DNA of 14,699 bases from Pyramidobacter sp. GTDB taxonomy: Bacteria; Synergistota; Synergistia; Synergistales; Dethiosulfovibrionaceae. Each line of letters begins with the position of its first letter. Positions within the stretch are counted from its first letter, which is position 1. The stretch lies in contig JAGAYQ010000322.1 of the NCBI GenBank assembly GCA_017940445.1, forward strand, positions 1-14,699. The letters run 5' to 3'. A model generated the notes under the pieces. That model did not search any database. It was not told where the DNA came from and worked only from the letters and a program-made list of their open reading frames with translations. Shown in pieces: positions 6,991-14,143 of the stretch. A program made the position numbers and the translations under genes.

Positions 6991-7728
6991 TTACAAATTA
7001 TCGCCAATGACGCACTTCGGCGGCATTGAGCGTTTGTGCTCAGAAACTCGTATGCGGCGCTCAATCTCGCGCGCATCGCGTTCACTGACCGGCTGTCCTG
7101 AAACATACGCGTCAAGCACGTCGTAGGTCAGCCCCATCTCCTGCTCATCCGTCTGGCCTTCCCACAGACCGGCCGAAGGCGGCTTGTTGATCACGACGGA
7201 AGGGATGTTCAGCACCCGAGCGATCTCCCTCACTTCACCCTTGGTCAGGTCGGCCAAAGGCATAAAATCGCTGCCCCCGTCACCGTATTTTGTGAAATAG
7301 CCGATGGTGACTTCGTCTTTGTTGCCCGTGCCGCAGACGAGATAGCCAAGCGTCTGCGCGATCGCATACACGGTGATCATGCGCAGACGGGGCTTGATGT
7401 TGGCCGAGGCCAGCTTTGAAGGCGGCATGACACCGTTCAGCATCTCCATATACGCGTCATAGGGGCGCGACAGGTCGGCGTCGACCATTTTGATGCCAAG
7501 CGCGTCAGAAACAAGACGTGCGTGCTCGGCATCGAGCGAAAGGCTGTGGCACGGCATCTGCACGGCAAGCACCTTGTCGGCACCAAGCGCCTCTTTGAGA
7601 AGCGCCGCCGCAACAGCCGAATCAATGCCGCCGCTCATGCCCACAACAGCGCCGCCGGCGCCTGAAGCGGAAATGATCTGGCTGATCCATTTTTTGATGG
7701 AGTCGATGAGCTTGCGAGCGTCTCTCAT
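6991..7728 (-). CDS. nadE: Ammonia-dependent NAD+ synthetase
   Basis: Final step of NAD synthesis: ATP-dependent amidation of deamido-NAD. The 245-residue form contains only the synthetase domain, without the N-terminal glutaminase domain of larger NadE enzymes, so ammonia is the expected nitrogen source. Motifs: the ATP-pyrophosphatase P-loop SGGIDS (32-37), then CGTGNKDEVTIGYFTKYGDGG, FMPLADLTKGEV, and INKPPSAGLWEGQTDEQEMG, all characteristic of NadE. The start at 7728 is chosen from AAAGGAAG about 8 bases upstream and from family length; an in-frame extension to 7821 would run into the ispG terminator. It is bounded by terminators on both sides, so it is probably transcribed alone. Confidence 0.95.
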   Translation of the reverse strand: MRDARKLIDSIKKWISQIISASGAGGAVVGMSGGIDSAVAAALLKEALGADKVLAVQMPCHSLSLDAEHARLVSDALGIKMVDADLSRPYDAYMEMLNGVMPPSKLASANIKPRLRMITVYAIAQTLGYLVCGTGNKDEVTIGYFTKYGDGGSDFMPLADLTKGEVREIARVLNIPSVVINKPPSAGLWEGQTDEQEMGLTYDVLDAYVSGQPVSERDAREIERRIRVSEHKRSMPPKCVIGDNL

Positions 7729-7777
7729 CGTGCGCACTTCCTTTCGTCCACGTTTCGCCTGTGCGGCGTGACGTTTT

Positions 7778-7786
7778 ATTTTACCA
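7778..7786 (-). promoter_or_regulatory. Candidate extended -10 promoter for nadE
   Basis: On the minus strand TGGTAAAAT matches the extended -10 pattern (TG, one base, then a TATAAT-like hexamer). It lies about 50 bases upstream of the nadE ATG and just downstream of the ispG terminator. No good -35 box is visible, which is tolerable for an extended -10. Inference from position and motif only. Confidence 0.4.
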
Positions 7787-7808
7787 CAACCGCCAGCATT
7801 ACGCACTG

Positions 7809-7844
7809 AAAAAGCCATCACGGAAATCCGTGATGGCTTTTTTT
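7809..7844 (-). terminator. Strong intrinsic terminator after ispG (palindromic, possibly bidirectional)
   Basis: GCCATCACGG (7814-7823) and CCGTGATGGC (7828-7837) form a perfect ten-base-pair stem with an AAAT loop. It has five A on the left and seven T on the right, so it reads as a terminator from either strand. On the minus strand it begins a few bases after the ispG stop and ends the murA-to-ispG transcription unit. Confidence 0.92.
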
Positions 7845-7845
7845 C

Positions 7846-8892
7846 TTATGATTTTTTTGGAAGATAAGGGCGAAGCGCCTCGATCACGCTCGCGCCTTTT
7901 TCTATGCGTGCAACGATCTCGCCTTCGCGGAACACGACCAGCCCGTTCGGCGAACCGGCAATGCCCAGCTGAGCGTGACGAGCCTCGCGGGGGCCGTTCA
8001 CCTCGCAGCCCATCACCGCAACGGTATAGCCGTCGGGGAGACTGCCGAGGATCTCGCGCACCTCCGGCACAGCGTCGGCCACATCAAGCTGACGGCGGCC
8101 GCAGGTGGGGCACGAGATCAGCTTTCCGCCGCGCTGACGAAGATCAAGCGCGCGCAGGATGCTGTACGCAGCTCGCACTTCATCTGCAGGCGGCTGCGAG
8201 AGCGACACGCGCATCGTGTCGCCGATGCCCATCGCGAACAGGCGTGACAGGCCGCAGGCGCTTTTGACAATTCCGTCAAGGCCGCTGCCTGACTCAGTGA
8301 TGCCGACGTGGAAGGGAAAGTCGCCGTAGCGCTCGTTCAGAAGCACGTTGGCGCGCAGTGTCTCTGCGATGTCGGTGGACTTGGCGGAGACGATCACGTC
8401 GTAAAACTTGCGCGAGAGGAGCATCTCCATCTGCTGCGAGACGGCCAGAGCAAGCGCTGCGCCGCGGTCACCGCCGGACAGGCGGAGCTGCTCTGCGTTG
8501 ATCGAGCCGCTGTTGGCACCGATGCGAATGACGACGCCGCGGTCTCGCGCCAGTTCAACGACGCCCGTCAGGCGCTGCGGACTGCCCATGTTGCCAGGAT
8601 TGATGCGGATGGAAGGACAGCCGGCTTCAATGGCCGCGACGGCAATGTCAGGATCAAAGTGGATGTCGGCCATCAGCGGCAGCGGCGAACGCTCGCAGAG
8701 CGTGCGCAGACAGTCTTTCAGTTCGGCCGTGGGAAGAGCCACGCGCACGAGCTCGCAGCCTTCCTTTTTGAGCTCTTGCAGCTGAGCCAGGCACGCTTCG
8801 GTGTCATGCAGGCGCGTTTTCAGCATCGACTCGACGCGGAGAGGCGCGCCCCCGCCGATCGTCAGCGAACCGATGCGCAGCGTTTTTTTCAT
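7846..8892 (-). CDS. ispG: 4-hydroxy-3-methylbut-2-enyl diphosphate synthase IspG (GcpE)
   Basis: Iron-sulfur enzyme of the MEP isoprenoid pathway converting MEcPP to HMBPP. It has 348 residues, a normal length for the short bacterial form. Family blocks are ADIHFDPDIA, RINPGNMG (96-103), IRIGANSGS (123-130), ITESGSG, GIGDTMRVSLS (222-232) and the cluster ligands C261 and C264 in SCPTCGR plus C296 in MGCEVNGPREA, with the conserved Glu at 303. Two places differ from the usual pattern: the N-terminal block reads VESMLKTRLHD where QSMTNTxT-like sequence is normal, and GPREA replaces GPGEA. The start at 8892 has GGGAGG 8 bases upstream, inside the end of rseP, and 5 bases separate the two genes. 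It supplies precursors for UppS in the same operon. Confidence 0.95.
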   Translation of the reverse strand: MKKTLRIGSLTIGGGAPLRVESMLKTRLHDTEACLAQLQELKKEGCELVRVALPTAELKDCLRTLCERSPLPLMADIHFDPDIAVAAIEAGCPSIRINPGNMGSPQRLTGVVELARDRGVVIRIGANSGSINAEQLRLSGGDRGAALALAVSQQMEMLLSRKFYDVIVSAKSTDIAETLRANVLLNERYGDFPFHVGITESGSGLDGIVKSACGLSRLFAMGIGDTMRVSLSQPPADEVRAAYSILRALDLRQRGGKLISCPTCGRRQLDVADAVPEVREILGSLPDGYTVAVMGCEVNGPREARHAQLGIAGSPNGLVVFREGEIVARIEKGASVIEALRPYLPKKS

Positions 8893-8897
8893 GAGGA

Positions 8898-9938
8898 TTA
8901 CCTCCCGAACAGGCGCAGGATATCCTGCCACGTGATCAGCACAATCAAAGCGGCGAGGAACATGAAGCCGATGAAATGGATCTTGCCCTCCAGCTCTGCC
9001 GAGACGTTGCGGCCAGTGATCATCTCGCCGATGGCGAAGACGATATGCCCGCCGTCAAGTGCCGGGAACGGGAGCAGATTGATGATGCCCAGGTTGAGAC
9101 TGATGATCGCAAGGAACGACAGCAGCGAGAAGAAACCTTCACGCGCGGCCTCCCCCGCCATCGCCGCGATGCCGACCGGGCCGGACACATCGGCAGCCGA
9201 CGGGTGGACGATCATGTCTTTCAGACCGCGCAGCATCGCCATCGACATCTGGAATGTGTAGTTGAGCGAGCCGGCAACAGCACGGAAGAACGAGAGCTTT
9301 TTCACCGCCGGGCGAATGCCGATCAGCGGCGGCTCGCCTGGCTTCTGCGACTTCGTGCCCATCGTCAGCGACAGTTTTTCGGAGCCGCGGCGGACTTGCA
9401 AATGAAGCTCTTCCGCCTGCTTCGCCCGGGAACGAATGGCCTGCGTCATTGAGCGCCAGTCGCTGACGGCGAGCCCGTCGACCGCTTCGATCACGTCGCC
9501 GCTGCGCAGACCGGCTGCTTCGGCAGGAAAGCCGGGGATCAGCTCCCCCACAGCCGAGGTCGAGAGGTCAAGCACGCCGCGGCTCATCAGCATCACCGTC
9601 GCCATGACGACAACAAGGAGGATATTGTTGAATGCGCCGGCTGCAAGGATGATCAGCTTCTTCCAGGGCGCTTTTTCCTGAAAGCCTTCGCCGGGGAGGA
9701 CCGTCTCGCCCTCGTTCTCCTCGCCCATGCCGCCGAGACGGACGAACCCGCCCACGGGGATGGCGCGCACCGACCACTTGTTCTTGCGCCCCTGGCGCTG
9801 CCAAAGCAGCGGCCCCATGCCGAATGAAAACTCATGCACCTTTACGCCGAACCACAGCGCCGTGATGTAGTGCCCAAACTCATGCACCATCACGCACACG
9901 AGGATAATGAACAAAAACGCGACAACACTCAGTCCCAT
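8898..9938 (-). CDS. rseP: RIP site-2 zinc metalloprotease RseP/RasP
   Basis: Membrane-embedded protease that cleaves transmembrane segments, for example anti-sigma factors or leftover signal peptides. The 346 residues contain HEFGH (19-23) in the first membrane helix, a PDZ domain at about 125-200 (GELIPGFPAEAAGLRSGDVIEAVDG), and the second metal-ligand motif NLLPFPALDGGHI with LDGG at 294-297. There are further hydrophobic segments at about 97-117, 270-290 and 322-337. The start at 9938 was preferred because GAAAGG lies 9 bases upstream and its ATG overlaps the dxr TGA; an ATG at 9947 has no spacing to that site. Its place between dxr and ispG is a common conserved arrangement. The substrate cannot be told from the window. 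Confidence 0.94.
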   Translation of the reverse strand: MGLSVVAFLFIILVCVMVHEFGHYITALWFGVKVHEFSFGMGPLLWQRQGRKNKWSVRAIPVGGFVRLGGMGEENEGETVLPGEGFQEKAPWKKLIILAAGAFNNILLVVVMATVMLMSRGVLDLSTSAVGELIPGFPAEAAGLRSGDVIEAVDGLAVSDWRSMTQAIRSRAKQAEELHLQVRRGSEKLSLTMGTKSQKPGEPPLIGIRPAVKKLSFFRAVAGSLNYTFQMSMAMLRGLKDMIVHPSAADVSGPVGIAAMAGEAAREGFFSLLSFLAIISLNLGIINLLPFPALDGGHIVFAIGEMITGRNVSAELEGKIHFIGFMFLAALIVLITWQDILRLFGR

Positions 9939-11119
9939 CAGCGCCATCCTTTCTTCGCGGCGCCGCCAAGCGTGCCGGAAACTGCCAGCTCTTCGGCGGC
10001 CGCCAGACAGCGCTCATACAGAGCGATGCGCTCTTCGACGCTGTCAGCCACGCCGCCCTCGTATCGGTCGATCATCGCGGCAACGAGACGTGCAATGCCG
10101 GTGAAGGGGATCTTCTCCTCAAGAAACAGCTTTACCGCAGCCTCATCAGCAGCAATTAGAATGACCGCAAAAGGCTCGCCGAGCTTCGCGGCGTCAAGTG
10201 CTGTGAAAAAACCGGGGAAGCGGTCGCGCGTCGGAGCTTCGAAATGAAGATCAAGTCCGTCGAGACTCACCGGTGCGATGCCGCTCAGCTTCAGCGGCGG
10301 ACGCTTGGGCCAGGATAGCGCCGTCAGCGCCGCCAGACGCATGTCAGGAGGGCTGAGGAGCAATTTTGACGCGCCGTCAGCAAACGAGACAAGAGCGTGA
10401 ACTTTCGAGCCTGGATGAATCACCGCTCCTACGCGTGACGCCGGCACGCCGAACAGATAGCTGGCTTCCAGCAGCTCGATGCCCTTGTTGATCATCGTCG
10501 CGCTGTCAACGCTGATTTTGCGGCCCATCGGCCACACTGGATGCGCTGCCGCCTGAGCCGGCGTGACCGCTTCGAGCTGTTCCGGCGGCGTGCGCAAAAA
10601 AGGACCGCCCGAAGCCGTAAGGATCAGCTTTGCGACGCCTGATCGCTCCTCCCCCGCCAGACACTGCCACAGAGCGTTGTGCTCACTGTCAAGCGGACGG
10701 AGCTGGCCTCTTTCAACAAATGGGGCAATGCGGGCGCCGAGAATCAGCGCCGATTCCTTGTTGGCGAGGCTGACTTCCAGTCCCGCTTCAAGCGCTTTCT
10801 GCAGCGCTTTCACAGCCGCCACGCCCGAGGAGGCGAAAACAAAATGATCGGCCACAGCCGGATCGATCAGGTCAAGCAGCGCCTTTTCACCGCAGGCAAG
10901 CTGCACATCCGCGGGCAAATCAGCGCGCGGAACACTGAGCACTGCCCGCTTTGCCCCAAATTCACGGCACAGGGCGGGAAAAGTCTCCCGCCCTGTGTCT
11001 GCTGCCAGCGCCGTGACCGTAAAATCCTCCGGATACGAGCGGCATACATCGAGCGCCGAACCGCCGACGCTGCCCGTACAGCCGATCACTGCGACTCTTT
11101 TTTTCGATTGAGCTTCCAT
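9938..11119 (-). CDS. dxr: 1-deoxy-D-xylulose 5-phosphate reductoisomerase (IspC/Dxr)
   Basis: NADPH-dependent enzyme making MEP, the committed step of the MEP isoprenoid pathway. It has 393 residues, as expected. Visible motifs are the nucleotide-binding IGCTGSVG (12-19), SLANKES (117-123), the metal-binding DSEH (144-147), ASGGPF (169-174), the substrate loop HPVWPMG (193-199) and DSATMINKGIE (205-215), with D144, E146 and E215 as metal ligands. Slight divergence follows: IHPGSKVHALV where HPQS is usual, and PDMRLAAL where a Pro-Ile follows MR in most family members. The ATG at 11119 has AAGAGG 5 bases upstream and lies 22 bases after cdsA. A 12-bp inverted repeat falls at codons 41-51. Confidence 0.96.
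   Translation of the reverse strand: MEAQSKKRVAVIGCTGSVGGSALDVCRSYPEDFTVTALAADTGRETFPALCREFGAKRAVLSVPRADLPADVQLACGEKALLDLIDPAVADHFVFASSGVAAVKALQKALEAGLEVSLANKESALILGARIAPFVERGQLRPLDSEHNALWQCLAGEERSGVAKLILTASGGPFLRTPPEQLEAVTPAQAAAHPVWPMGRKISVDSATMINKGIELLEASYLFGVPASRVGAVIHPGSKVHALVSFADGASKLLLSPPDMRLAALTALSWPKRPPLKLSGIAPVSLDGLDLHFEAPTRDRFPGFFTALDAAKLGEPFAVILIAADEAAVKLFLEEKIPFTGIARLVAAMIDRYEGGVADSVEERIALYERCLAAAEELAVSGTLGGAAKKGWR
10968..10997. repeat. Perfect 12-bp inverted repeat inside dxr
   Basis: CACAGGGCGGGA (10968-10979) is the exact reverse complement of TCCCGCCCTGTG (10986-10997), separated by six bases. In the dxr mRNA this would be a very stable hairpin covering codons 41-51 (DTGRETFPALC region), a part of Dxr that varies between species. 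No U-run follows, so it is not a standard terminator. Function unknown. Confidence 0.7.
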
Positions 11120-11141
11120 GATTTCCTCTTCATCCCACGCA

Positions 11142-11969
11142 TCACAGCAGACAGACCCACCAGATCAGCCACGCGCACAGCGAGTTGACAAGGACGCTGT
11201 CGAAACGGTCAAGAAAGCCGCCGTGTCCGGGCAGAATATGTCCGCTGTCCTTGACGCCGTTCTCGCGCTTGATCAGCGATTCAACAAGGTCGCCAAGCTG
11301 CCCCGCACTGCCGCAGGCCGCGCCTGTCAGTACGAACGCCCAGGGGCTGAAGCCAAAATACCACGCGCACAGCGCGCCGCAGAGCGTGCTGGCAAAAAAT
11401 CCGCCGACGAATCCTTCGAGACTCTTGTTCGGGCTGATGTGCGGACAGATGCGCAGCGTGCCCCAGCGCGAACCGACAAGGTAAGCTGCAACATCGCATG
11501 ACCATGTGCAAAGAAAGATCGAAAGCACCGCTGCCCAGCCGACAGGATCGGGCAAAGCGCGGAAACGGATCATGCAGTACCACGGCACGATCGTGTAAAT
11601 CAGCCCCGTCATCACCGGACCGACGCTGGCGTTTGAGTGGCTGTCGGCAGTGATCTGCCGGCGCGCCAGCTCGACAAAATAAACGAAGAAGCAGCACAGG
11701 CCAAAGATCGCCATCAGCCCCGCCTGCGAGACGTGCTCCGATGAAAACAGCACGATCGCCGCTGTGACGAACGCGGCAAAAACGTCAGCTCGCGGCACGC
11801 CGGGCGCCATGCGGCAGAACTCCCACAGAGAGCCCAGAGCGATGAACGCCGCGAAGCCGTGCCACCACCAGCCGCCAAGATACAGCATCGTCAGCATCAC
11901 GGCAACGAGAGCCGTCCCGCTGAGGGCGCGGACGATCAGGGTATGCTTAAAGCTGTTCGACTCTGCCAT
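11142..11969 (-). CDS. cdsA: Phosphatidate cytidylyltransferase (CDP-diglyceride synthase)
   Basis: Integral membrane enzyme making CDP-diacylglycerol from phosphatidic acid and CTP, the branch point to all phospholipids. It has 275 residues with several hydrophobic segments (about 16-34, 38-50, 60-75, 81-98, 114-130, 140-165, 184-210). The family signature is near the C-terminus: SPNKSLEGFVGGF (about 177-189), then GDLVESLIKRENGVKDSG and ILPGHGGFLDRFDS, which holds the metal-binding acids. The ATG at 11969 has GGAAGGGAG 8 bases upstream and starts inside the end of uppS, a 23-base overlap. It is co-transcribed with uppS, dxr and rseP, a classic lipid and isoprenoid grouping. Confidence 0.96.
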   Translation of the reverse strand: MAESNSFKHTLIVRALSGTALVAVMLTMLYLGGWWWHGFAAFIALGSLWEFCRMAPGVPRADVFAAFVTAAIVLFSSEHVSQAGLMAIFGLCCFFVYFVELARRQITADSHSNASVGPVMTGLIYTIVPWYCMIRFRALPDPVGWAAVLSIFLCTWSCDVAAYLVGSRWGTLRICPHISPNKSLEGFVGGFFASTLCGALCAWYFGFSPWAFVLTGAACGSAGQLGDLVESLIKRENGVKDSGHILPGHGGFLDRFDSVLVNSLCAWLIWWVCLL

Positions 11970-12651
11970 AGCGGCGCTCCCTTCCTGAGTACGACTCCAA
12001 CGCCTTTTTCAGCTCTTCTTTGCCGAAATCGGGCCAGAGCGTGTCGGTAAAATAAAATTCGCTGTACGAGCTCTGCCACAGCCAGAAGTTGCTCAGCCTC
12101 AGCTCTCCGCTGGTGCGGATCACCAGATCAGGATCAGGCAGGTCTGGCAGATACAGAAAGCAGCGCAAATCATCCTCGGTGCGGATGACCATACCCGCTT
12201 GCTGCGCGGCAGAGATCGCGTCGATGATCTCCTGGCGGCCGCCATAGTTGAAACACACCGCAAGGGTGATGCGGTCGCAGGCAGCCGTTTCCGACTCGCT
12301 CCAGTCGATCACGTTGAGGACTTCCTCGGGAACGCCTTTTCGCGAGCCGCAGAAGCGCACTTTCACGCCGCTTTTTTTCAGCTCCGGCACTTTCGCCTTC
12401 GCATAGCGCTGGAGAAGTTCCATCAGACCGGCCACTTCCATCTTTGGCCGGTTCCAGTTTTCGGTAGAAAAGGCATAGACCGAGAGCACGGACACGCCCA
12501 TCTCTGCCGCGGCCCGCAGAGTGCGCTCCAGCGCTTCCACGCCGGCGCGGTGGCCGAGCAGCCGCGGCAGGCCGCGCTTTTTGGCCCAGCGGCCGTTGCC
12601 GTCCATGATCACGGCGAAATGTTTGGGAATGTTGTTAGACTGTTGTTCCAT
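11947..12651 (-). CDS. uppS: Undecaprenyl diphosphate synthase (cis-prenyltransferase)
   Basis: Cytoplasmic cis-prenyltransferase that extends farnesyl diphosphate with isopentenyl units into the C55 lipid carrier of cell-wall synthesis. It has 234 residues. Signatures in order: IMDGNGRWAKKRG (15-27) with catalytic D17, GHRAGVEALE, VYAFSTENWNRPKMEV (about 58-73), FNYGGRQEI, DLVIRTSGELRLSNFLLWQ-type block (here SNFWLWQ), and YFTDTLWPDF. All key residues appear intact. The ATG at 12651 has AAGGAAAG 4 bases upstream and overlaps the end of the uracil-DNA glycosylase gene by 17 bases. Its substrate is made through Dxr and IspG from the same operon, and its product serves the pathway begun by MurA. 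Confidence 0.97.
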   Translation of the reverse strand: MEQQSNNIPKHFAVIMDGNGRWAKKRGLPRLLGHRAGVEALERTLRAAAEMGVSVLSVYAFSTENWNRPKMEVAGLMELLQRYAKAKVPELKKSGVKVRFCGSRKGVPEEVLNVIDWSESETAACDRITLAVCFNYGGRQEIIDAISAAQQAGMVIRTEDDLRCFLYLPDLPDPDLVIRTSGELRLSNFWLWQSSYSEFYFTDTLWPDFGKEELKKALESYSGRERRYGRVEQL

Positions 12652-13273
12652 CGTTCTTTCCTTGTAAACTCATGTAGCGCGCTCGGATCTCCTGAATGTC
12701 GCGCCACGTCAGATCCTTCGGACCGCCCTTTTCGCGGCTCTCGTTGCGCAGCAGATAGCTGGGGTGGAACATCGGCATCAGCGAGATGCCGCGCCATGTG
12801 AACCACCGCCCGCGCATTTTCGTGATGCCGCCGGTGCTGTGCAGGAACCACTTCAGCGGCGTATTGCCAAGCGCCACAATGATCTGCGGACGCAACAGCG
12901 CGATCTGCGCCTCCAGCCAGCCCTGGCAGCGGAGCACTTCTTCGATCTCGGGGACGCGGTTTCCGGGCGGACGGCACTTGACGATATTGGTGATGTATAC
13001 TTCTTCCCGCTTGAAGCCGGCCGCTTCAAGAATGCGGGTGAGCAGCTGCCCCGCGGGGCCAACGAAGGGACGTCCTGTATCGTCCTCGACCTCTCCGGGG
13101 CCTTCACCGACGAACATGATGCGGTTGGTCAGGCTCCCCTCGCCCACGACGACGTTTTTGCGTGTCCTGCAGAGGCCGCAGCGCTCGCAGTGCAGGACCG
13201 CATCCTGAAACAGACTGTAGAGCTGAGCGCGCTCCTGGGGCGAGCGCATCGCTTTGAAAAGCATCTCAGTCAT
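12635..13273 (-). CDS. udg: Family 4 (iron-sulfur) uracil-DNA glycosylase
   Basis: Base-excision repair enzyme that removes uracil from DNA. The 212 residues fit family 4, whose studied members (for example from Thermotoga) carry a [4Fe-4S] cluster. Likely ligands by alignment from memory: C29 and C32 in CERCGLC, C100 in VKCRPPGNR and C116 in EVLRCQ. The catalytic motif is GEGPGEVEDDTGRPFVGPAGQLL (56-78) and the DNA-interacting motif is FHPSYLLRN with H170. The ATG at 13273 has AGGTGA about 7 bases upstream and overlaps the preceding gene by 8 bases. Its position inside an envelope and lipid operon is functionally mixed; it may reflect co-regulation with growth only. Confidence 0.95.
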   Translation of the reverse strand: MTEMLFKAMRSPQERAQLYSLFQDAVLHCERCGLCRTRKNVVVGEGSLTNRIMFVGEGPGEVEDDTGRPFVGPAGQLLTRILEAAGFKREEVYITNIVKCRPPGNRVPEIEEVLRCQGWLEAQIALLRPQIIVALGNTPLKWFLHSTGGITKMRGRWFTWRGISLMPMFHPSYLLRNESREKGGPKDLTWRDIQEIRARYMSLQGKNDGTTV

Positions 13274-14111
13274 CGAACGTCACCTCAGCAATCGTCACAT
13301 CGACGCGGGCCACTTCCATTCCCGTCAGCTGCTCTACCGCCACGCGCACGCGCAGCGCGGTCTGCCGCGTCAGCTCCTTGAAATTGAGCGCGCCCGTCTT
13401 CACTGTCAGCGACAGCACGATGACAAGACGGTCATGCTCCTGCTTGACGCGAGGCTCTTTGGCCGATATCACCTGAGGCGTGCTCTTCGCCACGTACTCA
13501 GCGATCTGCTCCACGACCTCCGGCTCGATCTTGAGCGCTCCGTAGTAGCTGAACGGCGGGCGCACGATCGTCTTTTCAGTTTCCTCCCGGCTGGAAAAGA
13601 GATTCTTCAGACGGCCGACAAGGCGGCCGGTGTAGTTCTTCTGGATCTGCGTCTGCGCGACGGGGATGACGTGGCGCTTATTCTGCTTGCGTTCGTACAG
13701 CGCCTTTTCAATTTCGTCGTCGGAAGCGACCTGCTCGATATGGATGTACTCCGAAGGCTCGGGCAGGCCGAGGATGGCGCAGATGTCGTCGCTCATGCCC
13801 TTGGAGGTGGCAAGCACCATCACGCGGGCCCCCGGGAAGCGGGCGATGCAGCGGCGTACTTCCTCACGGTGATCCTCAAAGTGGAACATGGCGCGGCGGA
13901 TGGCACGTACCATGTTGGGCTCGGTCTTGGCGCTCTTGCCGGCGAGGATGCGGCCGCGAGAGATGACGAGCCCGTCGTCGATGATCATGTCGATCTTCTT
14001 CTTCGACGCGACCATCTGCGATCTCATGCTCTTTCCCGTGCCGGCCGGCCCGTAGAAGGCCAGCACGGTGTACTTGCCGGGCAGCGGCGGCGACACTTTT
14101 TTGACTGCCAT
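13266..14111 (-). CDS. P-loop NTPase fused to a C-terminal Asp23/Gls24-like domain, function unknown
   Basis: I do not recognise a named gene. The 281-residue protein has two parts. Residues about 14-160 form a P-loop NTPase: strand YTVLAFY, Walker A GPAGTGKS (21-28), a Walker B-like strand IDMIIDDG (40-47), and a further strand ARVMVLATSKG (95-105). A basic linker (TGRLVGRLKNLF, 161-172) leads to residues about 186-279, which look like an Asp23/Gls24 (DUF322) domain: GALKIEPEVVEQIAEYVA, a strand pair around DRLVIVLSLTVKTG, and VAVEQLTGMEVARVDVTIAEVTF. Asp23-family proteins are usually small, stand-alone envelope-stress or membrane-associated proteins. There is no signal peptide or membrane segment. 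The start at 14111 has AAAGGGG 9 bases upstream; a GTG at 14117 is the alternative. It sits between murA and uracil-DNA glycosylase, so an envelope-related role is only an inference. Confidence 0.8.
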   Translation of the reverse strand: MAVKKVSPPLPGKYTVLAFYGPAGTGKSMRSQMVASKKKIDMIIDDGLVISRGRILAGKSAKTEPNMVRAIRRAMFHFEDHREEVRRCIARFPGARVMVLATSKGMSDDICAILGLPEPSEYIHIEQVASDDEIEKALYERKQNKRHVIPVAQTQIQKNYTGRLVGRLKNLFSSREETEKTIVRPPFSYYGALKIEPEVVEQIAEYVAKSTPQVISAKEPRVKQEHDRLVIVLSLTVKTGALNFKELTRQTALRVRVAVEQLTGMEVARVDVTIAEVTFDD

Positions 14112-14143
14112 GCTCACATGCCCCTTTCAGACCGGCGCGTCAG

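Noticed and set aside
7729..7821. N-terminal extension of NadE
   Set aside because: It would run through the candidate promoter and into the ispG terminator; the start at 7728 has a ribosome site and fits family length.
8893..8931. N-terminal extension of IspG
   Set aside because: It overlaps the end of rseP, and the GGGAGG site favours the ATG at 8892.
8308..9261. A 317-codon plus-strand open frame
   Set aside because: Antisense to ispG and rseP, no recognisable domain, and composition typical of a mirror frame.
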